This document shows, piece by piece, positions 25,382-32,925 of a stretch of DNA of 64,000 bases. Location of the stretch: assembly GCA_014650015.1 (NCBI GenBank), contig BMUD01000007.1:167277-231276 (forward strand), in the 5' to 3' direction. Position 1 is the stretch's first letter. Each line of letters starts with the position of its first letter. The position numbers were made by a program, and so were the translations under genes. Under the pieces are notes generated by a model. It ran no database searches. It was not told the DNA's origin and saw nothing but the letters and a program-made list of their open reading frames with translations. This DNA is from Streptomyces griseoloalbus (GTDB taxonomy: Bacteria; Actinomycetota; Actinomycetes; Streptomycetales; Streptomycetaceae).

Positions 25382-26740
25382 ATCATCACCCGGCAGACTC
25401 CGCCCCCGCTGGCGGAACTCTCCAAGCTGGCCTCACTCGGCAACCTCCCCCAGCTCGCCCACCAACTCTCCGGACTGGGCGGCTGCACCCACCCGATCCG
25501 CCTCGACGGCCACCGCACCGAGTACGCCGTCGACACCCGAACCGGCGAGATCGGCAACCGACTCCACCACCTCGACTCCTCCAGCCTCCCGGCCGGTCAC
25601 CTCCTGGTCCGCTGCAACAACCGCCGCACGACCCGGTGCGCGGCCTGCGCCGAGGTGTACCGCCGCGACACCTTCCACCTGATCACCTCCGGACTGCGCG
25701 GCGGCAAGGGAGTCCCCGAACGCGTCGCTACCCACCCGCGCGTCTTCGCCACCTTCACCGCCCCCGGCTTCGGCCCGGTCCACAACCGCCCCACCGGCCC
25801 GGCACGGACCGTTCGCCGCTGCCGCTGCGGCGCGCTTCACGACCAGGACGACCCCGCCCTCGGCACCCCGCTCGACCCGGACACCTACGACTACGAAGCG
25901 GCCGTGCTCTGGAACGCGCACGCCGGTCCGCTGTGGCGGCGCTTCTCGATCTACCTGCGACGGGAGGTCGCCAAGCGCGCCGGGCTTACGCAACGGGCCT
26001 TCCGCGAGTACGCCCGGGTGTCCTTCGCCAAGGTCGCCGAGTACCAGAAGCGCGGAGCCGTCCACTTCCACGCCGTCATCCGCATCGACGGCCCGGAAGG
26101 CGGCGACACCCGGCCCCCGGCCTGGGCCACCGCCGCACTGCTGACCGACGCCATCCGGGCCGCCGCCACCGCCGCCCGCGTGGACGGCCCCGTGATCGAC
26201 GGCCGGGCGCACACCTTCGCCTTCGGCCGTCAGCTCGACGTACGCACCATCCGCTCCGCCGACTTCGACGGCGGCCAGGAGCTGACCGAGCGGGCCGTCG
26301 CCGCGTACATCGCCAAGTACGCCACCAAGGGCGCCGAAACCGCGACCGGTGCCCTCGACCGCCCGCTGAAGTTCCTCGCCGAACTCGCCCAGCTCGACAT
26401 CACCGAACACGTACGACGCCTCATCCGTACCGCCTGGACCCTCGGCGCGCGCAAGGACCTCGAACACCTCCGCCTGCGCGCCTGGGCCCACATGCTTGGC
26501 TTCCGCGGCCACTTCTCCACCAAGTCCCGCCGCTACTCCACCACCCTCGGCGCCCTCCGCGACGCCCGCACCGAATGGCGCCGCGCACAAGCCCTGGAAG
26601 CGGACGGGACGGCCTCGGGCACGACCCTCGTCCTCGCGCACTGGGTCTACGCCGGAACCGGCCTCACCGACGCCGAAACCTGGCTCGCCGAAACCCTCGA
26701 ACCCGCTCCCGGAACGGAAGGAGAACCCACCCGTGGCTGA
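25382..26740 (+). CDS. RepSA-like rolling-circle replication initiator with apparent ATC start
   Basis: 452 residues if read from ATC at 25382. Family character runs unbroken from there: ELSKLASLGNLPQLAHQL, GGCTHPIRLDGH, LLVRCNNRRTTRCAACAEVY with a zinc-like Cys pair, the HUH metal-binding HFH at 228-230 (AVHFHAVIRID) and the catalytic block AAYIAKYATKG around Tyr309. No ATG, GTG or TTG exists between the in-frame TAA at 25361 and the GTG at 25655; AAAGGA ends 6 bases before the ATC, an ideal ribosome-site spacing. Starting at 25655 would remove the conserved N-terminal 91 residues. RepSA initiates replication of the excised circle. It overlaps xis. Confidence 0.85.
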   Translation: MITRQTPPPLAELSKLASLGNLPQLAHQLSGLGGCTHPIRLDGHRTEYAVDTRTGEIGNRLHHLDSSSLPAGHLLVRCNNRRTTRCAACAEVYRRDTFHLITSGLRGGKGVPERVATHPRVFATFTAPGFGPVHNRPTGPARTVRRCRCGALHDQDDPALGTPLDPDTYDYEAAVLWNAHAGPLWRRFSIYLRREVAKRAGLTQRAFREYARVSFAKVAEYQKRGAVHFHAVIRIDGPEGGDTRPPAWATAALLTDAIRAAATAARVDGPVIDGRAHTFAFGRQLDVRTIRSADFDGGQELTERAVAAYIAKYATKGAETATGALDRPLKFLAELAQLDITEHVRRLIRTAWTLGARKDLEHLRLRAWAHMLGFRGHFSTKSRRYSTTLGALRDARTEWRRAQALEADGTASGTTLVLAHWVYAGTGLTDAETWLAETLEPAPGTEGEPTRG

Positions 26741-26945
26741 GCGCTATCTCTCCGTCGACCAAGTCGCCGAACTGCTCGGCACCACGGTCCGCTTCCCTCG
26801 ACGGCTGATCGAGGAGCGACGCATCCGCTACGTCAAGGTCGGTCGGCACGTACGCATCCCGGAGAGCGCCCTTGCCGACTTCATCTCGTCTCACACGGTC
26901 GAGCCGATCAGGCGGCCCCGTGCTCGATACGGGAGGGCTGCCTGA
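26733..26945 (+). CDS. Excisionase (MerR-like HTH, Xis)
   Basis: 70 residues; GTG behind AAGGAGAA and overlapping the rep stop. Winged-helix excisionase pattern ERYLSVDQVAELLGTTVRF, IEERRIRYVKVGRHVRIPES and ALADFISSH. Normal relatives carry LLGTSVRFPRRLI at this place, matching well. The stop overlaps the integrase ATG (TGATG), the usual xis-int coupling. It directs excision of the AICE. Confidence 0.88.
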   Translation: MAERYLSVDQVAELLGTTVRFPRRLIEERRIRYVKVGRHVRIPESALADFISSHTVEPIRRPRARYGRAA

Positions 26946-28102
26946 TGGCCAACAGCAGGGGCAGGCGCCGCCGCTTCGGAGCGATCAGACGGCTGCCTTC
27001 CGGTCGGTACCAGGCGCGTTACCCGGGCCCGGACGGTGTGATGCGTCCGGCTCCCTTCACCTTCGAGACGACGGCCGACGCGGATGACTGGCTCGCCGAG
27101 AAGCAGACGGAGATCCGCCGGGGCGAGTGGAGGGACCCGGAGGCCGGCGCGGTGGGTTTCCGGGCCTACGCCGACAAGTGGGTGGAGGAACGCGAGTTGG
27201 CTCCGCTGACCCGGGATCTCTACCGCTACCTCCTCGACAAGCACCTGACCGCCTTCGCGGACCTCGACCTCGACGAGATCACCGCACCCCGCGTACGCGA
27301 GTGGCGTGCCGAACGGCTCCGGACCACGAACGCCAAGACGATGACGGCAAAGGCGTACCGCCTCCTGAAAGCCATCATGGAGACGGCCGTCGACGACGAG
27401 CTGATCCAGCGCAACCCGTGCCGGATCAAGGGCGCCGGTAAGGAGAAGGCGACTGAGCGGCGCATCGCCACTGTTGCCCAGGTCGATGCCCTCGCCAATG
27501 CGGTGGGGATGCGGTGGCGGCTGATGGTGTACCTCGGTGCCTACGGCCCGATGCGGCCGGAGGAACTGGCCGGCCTCCGCCGCCGGGACGTCGACGTCGA
27601 CAACCTGCGCGTCCGGATCCGCCTCGCCGAGCCGGAGCGGATGAATGGGCGGCGCGTCCAGGGCGACACCAAGTCGGAGGCCGGGACCCGGACTGTGATT
27701 CTTCCCGCGTTCCTCCGCCGGGAGCTCCGTTGGCATCTGGAGAGCTACGCAGAGCCGGGCCCCGATGGGCTGATCTTCGTCGGGGAGAAGGGGGCTCCGT
27801 TCCGGCGCAGCACCTTCGGGCGGAAGTGGCGGCGGGCGCGGGAGGTCGTAGGGATGCCGGAGGGCTTCCGGTTCTACGATCTCCGGCACACTGGGCACAC
27901 GCTGTCCACGCGGTCCGGTGCCACGCTCAAAGACACCATGGTCCGTGCCGGGCAGTCCTCGGAGAAGGCGGCGTTGATCTACCAGCACTCCGACGACGAG
28001 CGACAGCAGGAAGTCGCTGCGGGACTCGACGCGACTGTCCGCAAGGCACGTCAGGCTGCACGGGAAGCTGCTGCCGTGCCAGATACGTCAGAAGAGCGCT
28101 GA
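26945..28102 (+). CDS. Tyrosine-recombinase integrase (Int) of the AICE
   Basis: 385 residues. N-terminal basic arm-binding region (GRRRRFGAIRRLPSGRYQAR), SAM-like core-binding domain (ELAPLTRDLYRYLLDKHLTA), catalytic domain with Arg204 (GPMRPEELAGL), Arg314 in FYDLRHTGHTL and nucleophile Tyr346 in ALIYQHSDDERQ. Two active-site positions deviate: the HxxR histidine is Tyr311 (YDLR instead of HDLR) and the usual GHSS histidine is Gln337 (GQSS). It lies 470 bases from the tRNA-Gly gene, its expected target. Activity may be reduced. Confidence 0.88.
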   Translation: MANSRGRRRRFGAIRRLPSGRYQARYPGPDGVMRPAPFTFETTADADDWLAEKQTEIRRGEWRDPEAGAVGFRAYADKWVEERELAPLTRDLYRYLLDKHLTAFADLDLDEITAPRVREWRAERLRTTNAKTMTAKAYRLLKAIMETAVDDELIQRNPCRIKGAGKEKATERRIATVAQVDALANAVGMRWRLMVYLGAYGPMRPEELAGLRRRDVDVDNLRVRIRLAEPERMNGRRVQGDTKSEAGTRTVILPAFLRRELRWHLESYAEPGPDGLIFVGEKGAPFRRSTFGRKWRRAREVVGMPEGFRFYDLRHTGHTLSTRSGATLKDTMVRAGQSSEKAALIYQHSDDERQQEVAAGLDATVRKARQAAREAAAVPDTSEER

Positions 28103-28147
28103 CTCGCCAAGGACAAGGTTTCGGACGCCTGGGGGACAACACGGTAG

Positions 28148-28459
28148 TCAGATGCTGGCGAATGCGGACAGCAGAGTGTCGGTTCGGAGCTGGAGCTCAG
28201 GCGTCTCGATGCCGGTGACGCTGACGGACATCACCTCGCTGCCGACAGAGCGGGCGAGGCCGACTTCCAGGGTGGCGCTCGTGCCGGCGAGCGGATACGA
28301 GTACCAGCCGTCGGACTTCTCGTCGTCGGTGTCCCAGACACCGTTTTCGATGGTGTCCCAGTCGGTGTCATCGAATGCATAGTCGACGTAGCGGGACAGC
28401 AGCTCCAGGAAGGCGCGCAGGTTGCGATCCATGATCCATCCGGCGATCTGCTTGCTCAT
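28148..28459 (-). CDS. Hypothetical acidic protein
   Basis: 103 residues; ATG preceded by GGGGGAGGAC, an excellent ribosome site. Helical N-terminus (GWIMDRNLRAFLELLSRYVDY), an acidic stretch (FDDTDWDTIENGVWDTDDEK) and an antiparallel beta pattern (LEVGLARSVGSEVMSVSVTG). Converges on int. Lies between int and the tRNA, hence either the last gene of the element or cargo. Resembles small immunity-like proteins in composition, but no family is recognised. Confidence 0.65.
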   Translation of the reverse strand: MSKQIAGWIMDRNLRAFLELLSRYVDYAFDDTDWDTIENGVWDTDDEKSDGWYSYPLAGTSATLEVGLARSVGSEVMSVSVTGIETPELQLRTDTLLSAFASI

Positions 28460-28539
28460 GTCCTCCCCCAGCGATCCAGACGATCAGTGTTCTGGCACGA
28501 ATCTGGCACGCGGCGAGTGATCACAGCGGACAGCAAAAC

Positions 28540-28562
28540 GGCCCAGGTCTTTGACCTGGGCC
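28540..28562 (-). terminator. Terminator downstream of tRNA-Gly
   Basis: 10-bp perfect stem GGCCCAGGTC / GACCTGGGCC with a 3-base loop, followed in minus sense by GTTTTG. Directly after the tRNA-Gly 3' end. Confidence 0.85.
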
Positions 28563-28569
28563 TTCTTCG

Positions 28570-28643
28570 TGGAGCGGGTGACGAGAATCGAACTCGCGCT
28601 CTCAGCTTGGGAAGCTGATGTTCTACCATTAAACTACACCCGC
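28570..28643 (-). tRNA. tRNA-Gly (anticodon CCC)
   Basis: Reading minus: acceptor GCGGGTG pairs with CACCCGC; short D arm with TTTAATGGTAGAAC; anticodon stem CAGCT/AGCTG around loop TTCCCAA giving anticodon CCC (28609-28611 on plus); T arm GCGAG-TTCGATT-CTCGT; discriminator T; CCA is encoded (28570-28572). It is the integration target of the AICE and the parent of sites A-C. Confidence 0.95.
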
Positions 28644-28703
28644 GTAAGATCCAGACCCCCTCACCCGAGTGGTGTCCGGACGCCCGCTTACTTTACCCCA
28701 TGC

Positions 28704-28734
28704 CAGGCCCCCGGTGTTCAAGCCCGGGGGCCTG
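28704..28734. terminator. Stem-loop terminator
   Basis: 11-bp perfect stem CAGGCCCCCGG / CCGGGGGCCTG with a 9-base loop, about 60 bases outside the 5' end of the tRNA-Gly gene. Confidence 0.75.
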
Positions 28735-28922
28735 ACTGTGTTTCAGGGGATGGATGCGGCTGCGGGGGGCAGAAGTTGGGGCGTACGGTGGAGGGGTCGG
28801 GCGGGGTTCGGATCGGTACCGGGGTGCCGCCTGGAGGGGTGTCTCTTTGATCCCGTAATGTGCCGTTCGTCGTCAGGGCAGTTAGCCAGACGCGGCTCTT
28901 GGGGAAGGGACTCTTGGACTTG

Positions 28923-29081
28923 ATGGAGCGCACCGTCGTCCGCTGTGCCGATGGGCACGTGTTCACCGCCGCCTCGTTTCCGATGCAGCAGGCCGAGCGA
29001 CTCGGCCCCGGCCGGCTTGTGCGGTGTCCGCGCTGTGCGCGGCTTCGCAGTGTCGTGCCGGTGACCCTCCAGAAGCGGTAG
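28923..29081 (+). CDS. Conserved small Cys-containing protein
   Basis: 52 residues: [44 protein letters not shown]. Three cysteines in the C…C-x2-C arrangement with a His resemble a zinc ribbon. This short protein is widely conserved in Streptomyces with the same neighbours; function unknown. GGGAAGGGA precedes the ATG at a distance of about 13 bases. Confidence 0.75.
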   Translation: MERTVVRCADGHVFTAASFPMQQAERLGPGRLVRCPRCARLRSVVPVTLQKR

Positions 29082-29173
29082 CGAGGGGCACGGGAGAGCG
29101 GCAGAGACAGAGGGCGTGGGCGCGCGGGGCGGCCGGTTGTGGGCGTTCCGCGCGCCTTGCGTATTCTCGGGGC

Positions 29174-29749
29174 GTGCTTCTCTCAGACAAGGACATCCGG
29201 GCCGAGATCGACGCCGGGCGGGTGCGGATCGATCCCTACGACGCATCCATGGTGCAGCCGTCCAGCATCGACGTACGTCTCGACCGCTTCTTCCGGGTGT
29301 TCGAGAATCACCGCTATCCCCACATCGACCCCTCCGTCGAGCAGGCGGATCTGACCCGGCTCGTGGAGCCGGAGGGGGACGAGCCGTTCATTCTGCATCC
29401 GGGTGAGTTCGTGCTGGCCAGTACGTACGAGGTCATCACGCTGCCCGATGATCTCGCCTCGCGGCTGGAGGGGAAGAGCTCGCTGGGGCGGCTCGGGCTG
29501 GTCACCCACTCCACCGCCGGGTTCATCGATCCCGGGTTCTCCGGGCACGTGACCCTGGAGCTCAGCAATCTCGCGACGCTGCCGATCAAGCTGTGGCCCG
29601 GGATGAAGATCGGCCAGCTGTGCATGTTCCGGCTCAGCTCGCCGGCCGAGCACCCGTACGGCAGTGAGCGGTACGGGTCGCGGTACCAGGGGCAGCGTGG
29701 GCCGACCGCCTCCCGCTCCTTCTTGAACTTCCACCGGACGCGGGTGTGA
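29174..29749 (+). CDS. dcd: dCTP deaminase
   Basis: 191 residues, GTG start. Converts dCTP to dUTP and ammonia, feeding dTTP synthesis. Family marks: [46 protein letters not shown], the catalytic block [20 protein letters not shown] with its Glu in RLEGKSS, and the C-terminal [15 protein letters not shown] nucleotide-binding tail. Length is normal. Its stop overlaps the GTG of the phosphoribosyltransferase gene (GTGTGAG), so the two are coupled. Confidence 0.96.
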   Translation: MLLSDKDIRAEIDAGRVRIDPYDASMVQPSSIDVRLDRFFRVFENHRYPHIDPSVEQADLTRLVEPEGDEPFILHPGEFVLASTYEVITLPDDLASRLEGKSSLGRLGLVTHSTAGFIDPGFSGHVTLELSNLATLPIKLWPGMKIGQLCMFRLSSPAEHPYGSERYGSRYQGQRGPTASRSFLNFHRTRV

Positions 29750-30243
29750 GCGGCATGCGGGAGAACCTGACTTACGAGCAGTTCGGGGTGGCCGTGCGCG
29801 AGCTCGCGCAGGCCGTCGCCGACGACGGGTACGAGCCCGACGTGGTGCTGAGCATCGCGCGCGGCGGTGTCTTCGTCGCCGGTGGACTCGCCTACGCCCT
29901 CGACTGCAAGAACATCCACCTGGTGAACGTCGAGTTCTACACCGGCGTGGGGACCACCCTCGAGATGCCGGTCATGCTGGCGCCCGTGCCCAACGTCATC
30001 GACTTCACCGACAAGAAGGTGCTGATCGCGGACGACGTCGCCGACACCGGCAAGACGCTGAAGCTCGTCCGCGACTTCTGCCTCGACGCCGTCGCCGAGG
30101 TGCGCAGCGCCGTCGTCTACGAGAAGACGCAGTCGCTGGTGAAGTGCGAGTACGTGTGGAAGCGGACCGACGAGTGGATCAATTTCCCGTGGTCCGTCCA
30201 AGCGCCGGTGGTCAGGCGGTCCGGGCAGGTGCTCGACTCCTAG
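29746..30243 (+). CDS. Phosphoribosyltransferase-domain protein
   Basis: 165 residues, GTG overlapping the dcd stop. PRTase fold: [20 protein letters not shown] as the first loop and [19 protein letters not shown] as the PRPP-binding motif. Resembles the xanthine/hypoxanthine phosphoribosyltransferase-like proteins of archaea and actinobacteria that lie next to dcd, suggesting purine salvage. C-terminus [11 protein letters not shown] is the typical hood end. Base specificity cannot be assigned. Confidence 0.88.
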   Translation: MSGMRENLTYEQFGVAVRELAQAVADDGYEPDVVLSIARGGVFVAGGLAYALDCKNIHLVNVEFYTGVGTTLEMPVMLAPVPNVIDFTDKKVLIADDVADTGKTLKLVRDFCLDAVAEVRSAVVYEKTQSLVKCEYVWKRTDEWINFPWSVQAPVVRRSGQVLDS

Positions 30244-30317
30244 AACCAGGCGCAGTGACCTTGAGCGTCGAGGGCGTTCCTGGTTCCGCGTCCGTACGCT
30301 CCCGCGCGGGCAGGGTG

Positions 30318-30926
30318 TCAGGCGGGTGGCCAGTTGCGCAGCGCCGCGTCGGCCACCTGCTGGAGTTCGGGGCGGGTGGCGCCGCCCGCGGCCTGGACGG
30401 CGATGCCGTTGGCCACGGTCATGAGGTACCGGGCGAGCAGTTCCGGGTCCGTGTCCGGGGGCAGATCGCCCTCGTCGACCGCCCGCTGGAACCGGTCGCG
30501 GAGGCGGGCGCGGCCGTCGTCGCGCCAGGCGGTCAGGGTGTCCTGCGCCACCCGTCCGGAGTCGCCGGCGGCCAGTGAGCCCTGCACGCCCAGGCATCCG
30601 GCGGGGCAGCCGGGGCGGGTCGTCGCCCGGACCGAGCCGGTGAGGAACGCCGTGGCCACCTCCCGGGCGCTCGGCAGCTCCATCGCGCGGTCCGCGTAGG
30701 AGGCGGGGCCTTCGGTGTAGCGGTCCAGGGCCTTGCGGAACAGTTCCTCCTTGTTGCCGAAGGCCGCGTACATGCTCTTGCGGGTGATGCCCATGGCGCC
30801 GGTCAGGTCGGTCAGGCTGGCGCCTTCGTAGCCCTGTTCCCAGAAGACCCTCATGGCCCGCTCCAGGGCCTCGTCGGCGTCGAAGCCTCTGGGCCGGCCG
30901 AGCGGCGCTTTCCGGGTGATCTCCAC
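30318..30926 (-). CDS. TetR/AcrR-family repressor
   Basis: 202 residues. N-terminal helix-turn-helix GFDADEALERAMRVFWEQGY, GASLTDLTGAMGITRKSMYA, AFGNKEELFRKAL. C-terminal ligand domain contains PGCPAGCLGVQGSLAAGDSG, a pattern of TetR_C regulators of the AcrR type that control dehydrogenases. Divergent from the SDR gene with a symmetrical operator between them, so it almost certainly represses both. Confidence 0.92.
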   Translation of the reverse strand: MEITRKAPLGRPRGFDADEALERAMRVFWEQGYEGASLTDLTGAMGITRKSMYAAFGNKEELFRKALDRYTEGPASYADRAMELPSAREVATAFLTGSVRATTRPGCPAGCLGVQGSLAAGDSGRVAQDTLTAWRDDGRARLRDRFQRAVDEGDLPPDTDPELLARYLMTVANGIAVQAAGGATRPELQQVADAALRNWPPA

Positions 30927-30945
30927 AGCCCCATCCTACCTCCTC

Positions 30946-30997
30946 GATACCGATCGGTGCAGAAGTGCTACGGTTCTATTCTGCACCGATCGGTATC
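30946..30997. promoter_or_regulatory. Paired ACCGATCGGT operators of the TetR regulator
   Basis: ACCGATCGGT occurs at 30949-30958 and 30985-30994, each a perfect 10-base palindrome, embedded in an 18-base inverted repeat (30946-30963 and 30980-30997). Lies between divergent tetR and SDR starts. Confidence 0.9.
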
Positions 30998-31018
30998 TAA
31001 GTTTTGGGAGCTCAGGCT

Positions 31019-31765
31019 ATGGGACAGCTGGAAGGCAAGACCGCCGTCGTCACCGGCGGCGGCACCGGGATCGGCCTGGCCACCGCCGCGCGGCTGGTGT
31101 CCGAGGGGGCCCACGTGTTCATCACCGGCCGGCGCGAGGACGTGCTCGACCGGGCCGTCGAGTCGATCGGCTCCGCGGTCACCGCGGTGCCGGGCGACAT
31201 AGCGGAGCCGGCCGATCTTGACCGGCTGTACGACGCGGTCCGTGACCGGGGGCGGGGCCTGGACGTGGTGTTCGCCAACGCGGCCTCGGCCACGTTCGCG
31301 CCCCTGGCGCAGGCCACCGGGGAACAGTTCGACCAGATCTTCGGCGTCAACGTCCGGGGCACGCTGCTCACCGTGCAGAAGGCGCTGCCGCTGCTCAACG
31401 ACGGTGCCTCGGTGATCCTGAACGCCTCCGTCCGCGCCGACGACGGCTGGGAGGACTACGGCCTGTACGCGGCCTCGAAGGCCGCGGTCCGGTCCCTCGC
31501 GCGGACCTGGGCCAACGAGCTGAAGGGCAGGGGCGTCCGGGTCAACGCGGTCTCGCCGGGCGCGATCGACACCCCCGGGATCGACACCGCCGTCGGAGAG
31601 GAGAACGCGGCGGCCGTCAAGGCGGATCTCGCGACGGGAGTGCCGGTCGGCCGGATCGGACGCCCGGAGGAGGTCGCCGCCGCCGTGGCCTTCCTCGCCT
31701 CCGCGGACAGCAGCTTCATGCTCGGCACCACCCTGTACGTCGACGGCGGCGAGAAGCAGTTCTGA
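31019..31765 (+). CDS. Short-chain dehydrogenase/reductase
   Basis: 248 residues, classical SDR: TGGGTGIGLA cofactor loop near residues 13-22, NAAS at the NAG position, catalytic Ser in LNASVRADD and YAASKAAVRSLA (Tyr-x3-Lys) near 155-159, C-terminal GTTLYVDGGEKQF. Soluble and tetrameric in relatives; the substrate is not deducible. The GntR-free promoter is covered by the TetR operator, so the gene is likely induced by the ligand of the divergent regulator. A strong terminator follows. Confidence 0.93.
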   Translation: MGQLEGKTAVVTGGGTGIGLATAARLVSEGAHVFITGRREDVLDRAVESIGSAVTAVPGDIAEPADLDRLYDAVRDRGRGLDVVFANAASATFAPLAQATGEQFDQIFGVNVRGTLLTVQKALPLLNDGASVILNASVRADDGWEDYGLYAASKAAVRSLARTWANELKGRGVRVNAVSPGAIDTPGIDTAVGEENAAAVKADLATGVPVGRIGRPEEVAAAVAFLASADSSFMLGTTLYVDGGEKQF

Positions 31766-31804
31766 GAAGAGGGACGGGACAGGAAGAACGAGGCGAACAC
31801 GGAG

Positions 31805-31837
31805 AAGGGGGCTCCCGGTCGGACCGGGAGCCCCCTT
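31805..31837. terminator. Strong bidirectional terminator
   Basis: AAGGGGGCTCCCGG paired with CCGGGAGCCCCCTT around a 5-base loop, between the convergent SDR and Yip1-domain genes. Confidence 0.9.
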
Positions 31838-31855
31838 CCGCTGACGGCCGAGAGG

Positions 31856-32794
31856 TCAGAACGTGCCCAGCTTCACGATCGACAGCAGGGCGATCAGCTG
31901 GATCGCGGACGCGCCCAGGGCCTTCGGCCAGGGGAGGTCGTGCGAGCGGCTGACCATGAGGGTGAGCAGGGCGCCGGCCGCCACCCAGGTGGCCCAGCCG
32001 AGGACCTGGACGAAGGCGGCGTCGCCGCCGGCGAACATGGCGAAGATCAGGCGGGGGGCGTCCGTGATGGACATGATCAGCATGGAGAGGCCGACCGTGG
32101 GCTGCCAGGCGCCGTCGCCGCCGAGCTGGCGGGCCAGGGTGTGGGTGACCACGCCGAGGACGAACGCGCTGAGCACCATCGCGACGGCGGTCGTCAGGAC
32201 GATCGGGACGGCGTTCGCCAGGGTGGCGTTGATCGCGTCCGCGCGGGCGCCGTCGAAGCCGAAGACGGCGAGCAGGCCGTAGAGGAAGCCGACGATGAGG
32301 GCGGGGCCCCACATCGTGTAGTCGCGCATCCGCAGGAACGTCTGGGCCGGGGACAGGACGATGCCCTTGAGCAGGTCCTTCCAGCGCAGGCGGGGGCCGA
32401 CCGGTCCGGGGGCCGGGGCCGAGCCGGCACGGTAGGTGTCGCCCTGCTGGTAGGGGTCCTCGCCGATGGAGAAGGCCTGGGTGTGGCCCGGGTTGTTGGC
32501 CGCGTACGGGTCGTGCGGGCCCTGGGGGCCGCCGTGGGCCCCGGGCGGGTACGCGCCGTCACCGAAGTACTCGGGTTCGCCGTGACCGCCGTGACCGCCG
32601 TGGCCGCCGGTCGCGTGCGGCCACGGGCCGCCGCCACCGCCGCCGTACGACGGCTGCTGCGGGTACGGCTGCGGCGGCTGCGGGTAGCCGTACGACGGCC
32701 CCGGCGGCGTCTGCTGTCCGTGCGGGGGGTGTTGCGGTCGCGCGTGAGGAGCGCCGTTGTTGTTCCGGCCGCGTCCGATCCTGAATCCAGCCAC
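31856..32794 (-). CDS. Yip1-domain membrane protein with Pro/Gly/His-rich N-terminus
   Basis: 312 residues from GTG at 32794 behind GAAGG. The N-terminal 130 residues are low complexity (HPPHGQQTPPGPSYGYPQPP, then GGHGGHGGHG). Five hydrophobic segments follow (GPALIVGFLYGLLAVFGF, VPIVLTTAVAMVLSAFVLG, VGLSMLIMSITDAPRLIFAM, VLGWATWVAAGALLTLMVS, ASAIQLIALLSIVKL), the Yip1 fold. Function of bacterial Yip1 proteins is unknown. An upstream extension to 32875 is possible but lacks a ribosome site. Confidence 0.82.
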   Translation of the reverse strand: MAGFRIGRGRNNNGAPHARPQHPPHGQQTPPGPSYGYPQPPQPYPQQPSYGGGGGGPWPHATGGHGGHGGHGEPEYFGDGAYPPGAHGGPQGPHDPYAANNPGHTQAFSIGEDPYQQGDTYRAGSAPAPGPVGPRLRWKDLLKGIVLSPAQTFLRMRDYTMWGPALIVGFLYGLLAVFGFDGARADAINATLANAVPIVLTTAVAMVLSAFVLGVVTHTLARQLGGDGAWQPTVGLSMLIMSITDAPRLIFAMFAGGDAAFVQVLGWATWVAAGALLTLMVSRSHDLPWPKALGASAIQLIALLSIVKLGTF

Positions 32795-32925
32795 GCCTTC
32801 GAACGTACCTGGTCCCGCGAGGTGACGTGCCGGGCCCCGGCTTTCGGGCCCGGCTTTGCGGCCGAGCTGTGACATCCCCTAAGGGACAGTCAGCTCCTCG
32901 TCCTTCCTGGCTGCCGTGCCGTCGA

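Larger units (their letters stand above)
18106..28643. mobile_element. AICE (pSAM2-type integrative and conjugative element) at tRNA-Gly
   Basis: About 10.5 kb carrying the hallmark AICE order: GntR/Kor-type regulators, small accessory genes, SCO3933-family protein, FtsK-like single-protein Tra, Spd-like membrane peptides, RepSA-like rolling-circle initiator, Xis, tyrosine integrase, then the tRNA gene. The left edge is set by a 17-base exact copy of the tRNA-Gly anticodon arm at 18106-18122 and the right edge by the tRNA. The left boundary is less certain because the full tRNA 3' half is absent there. Confidence 0.75.
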
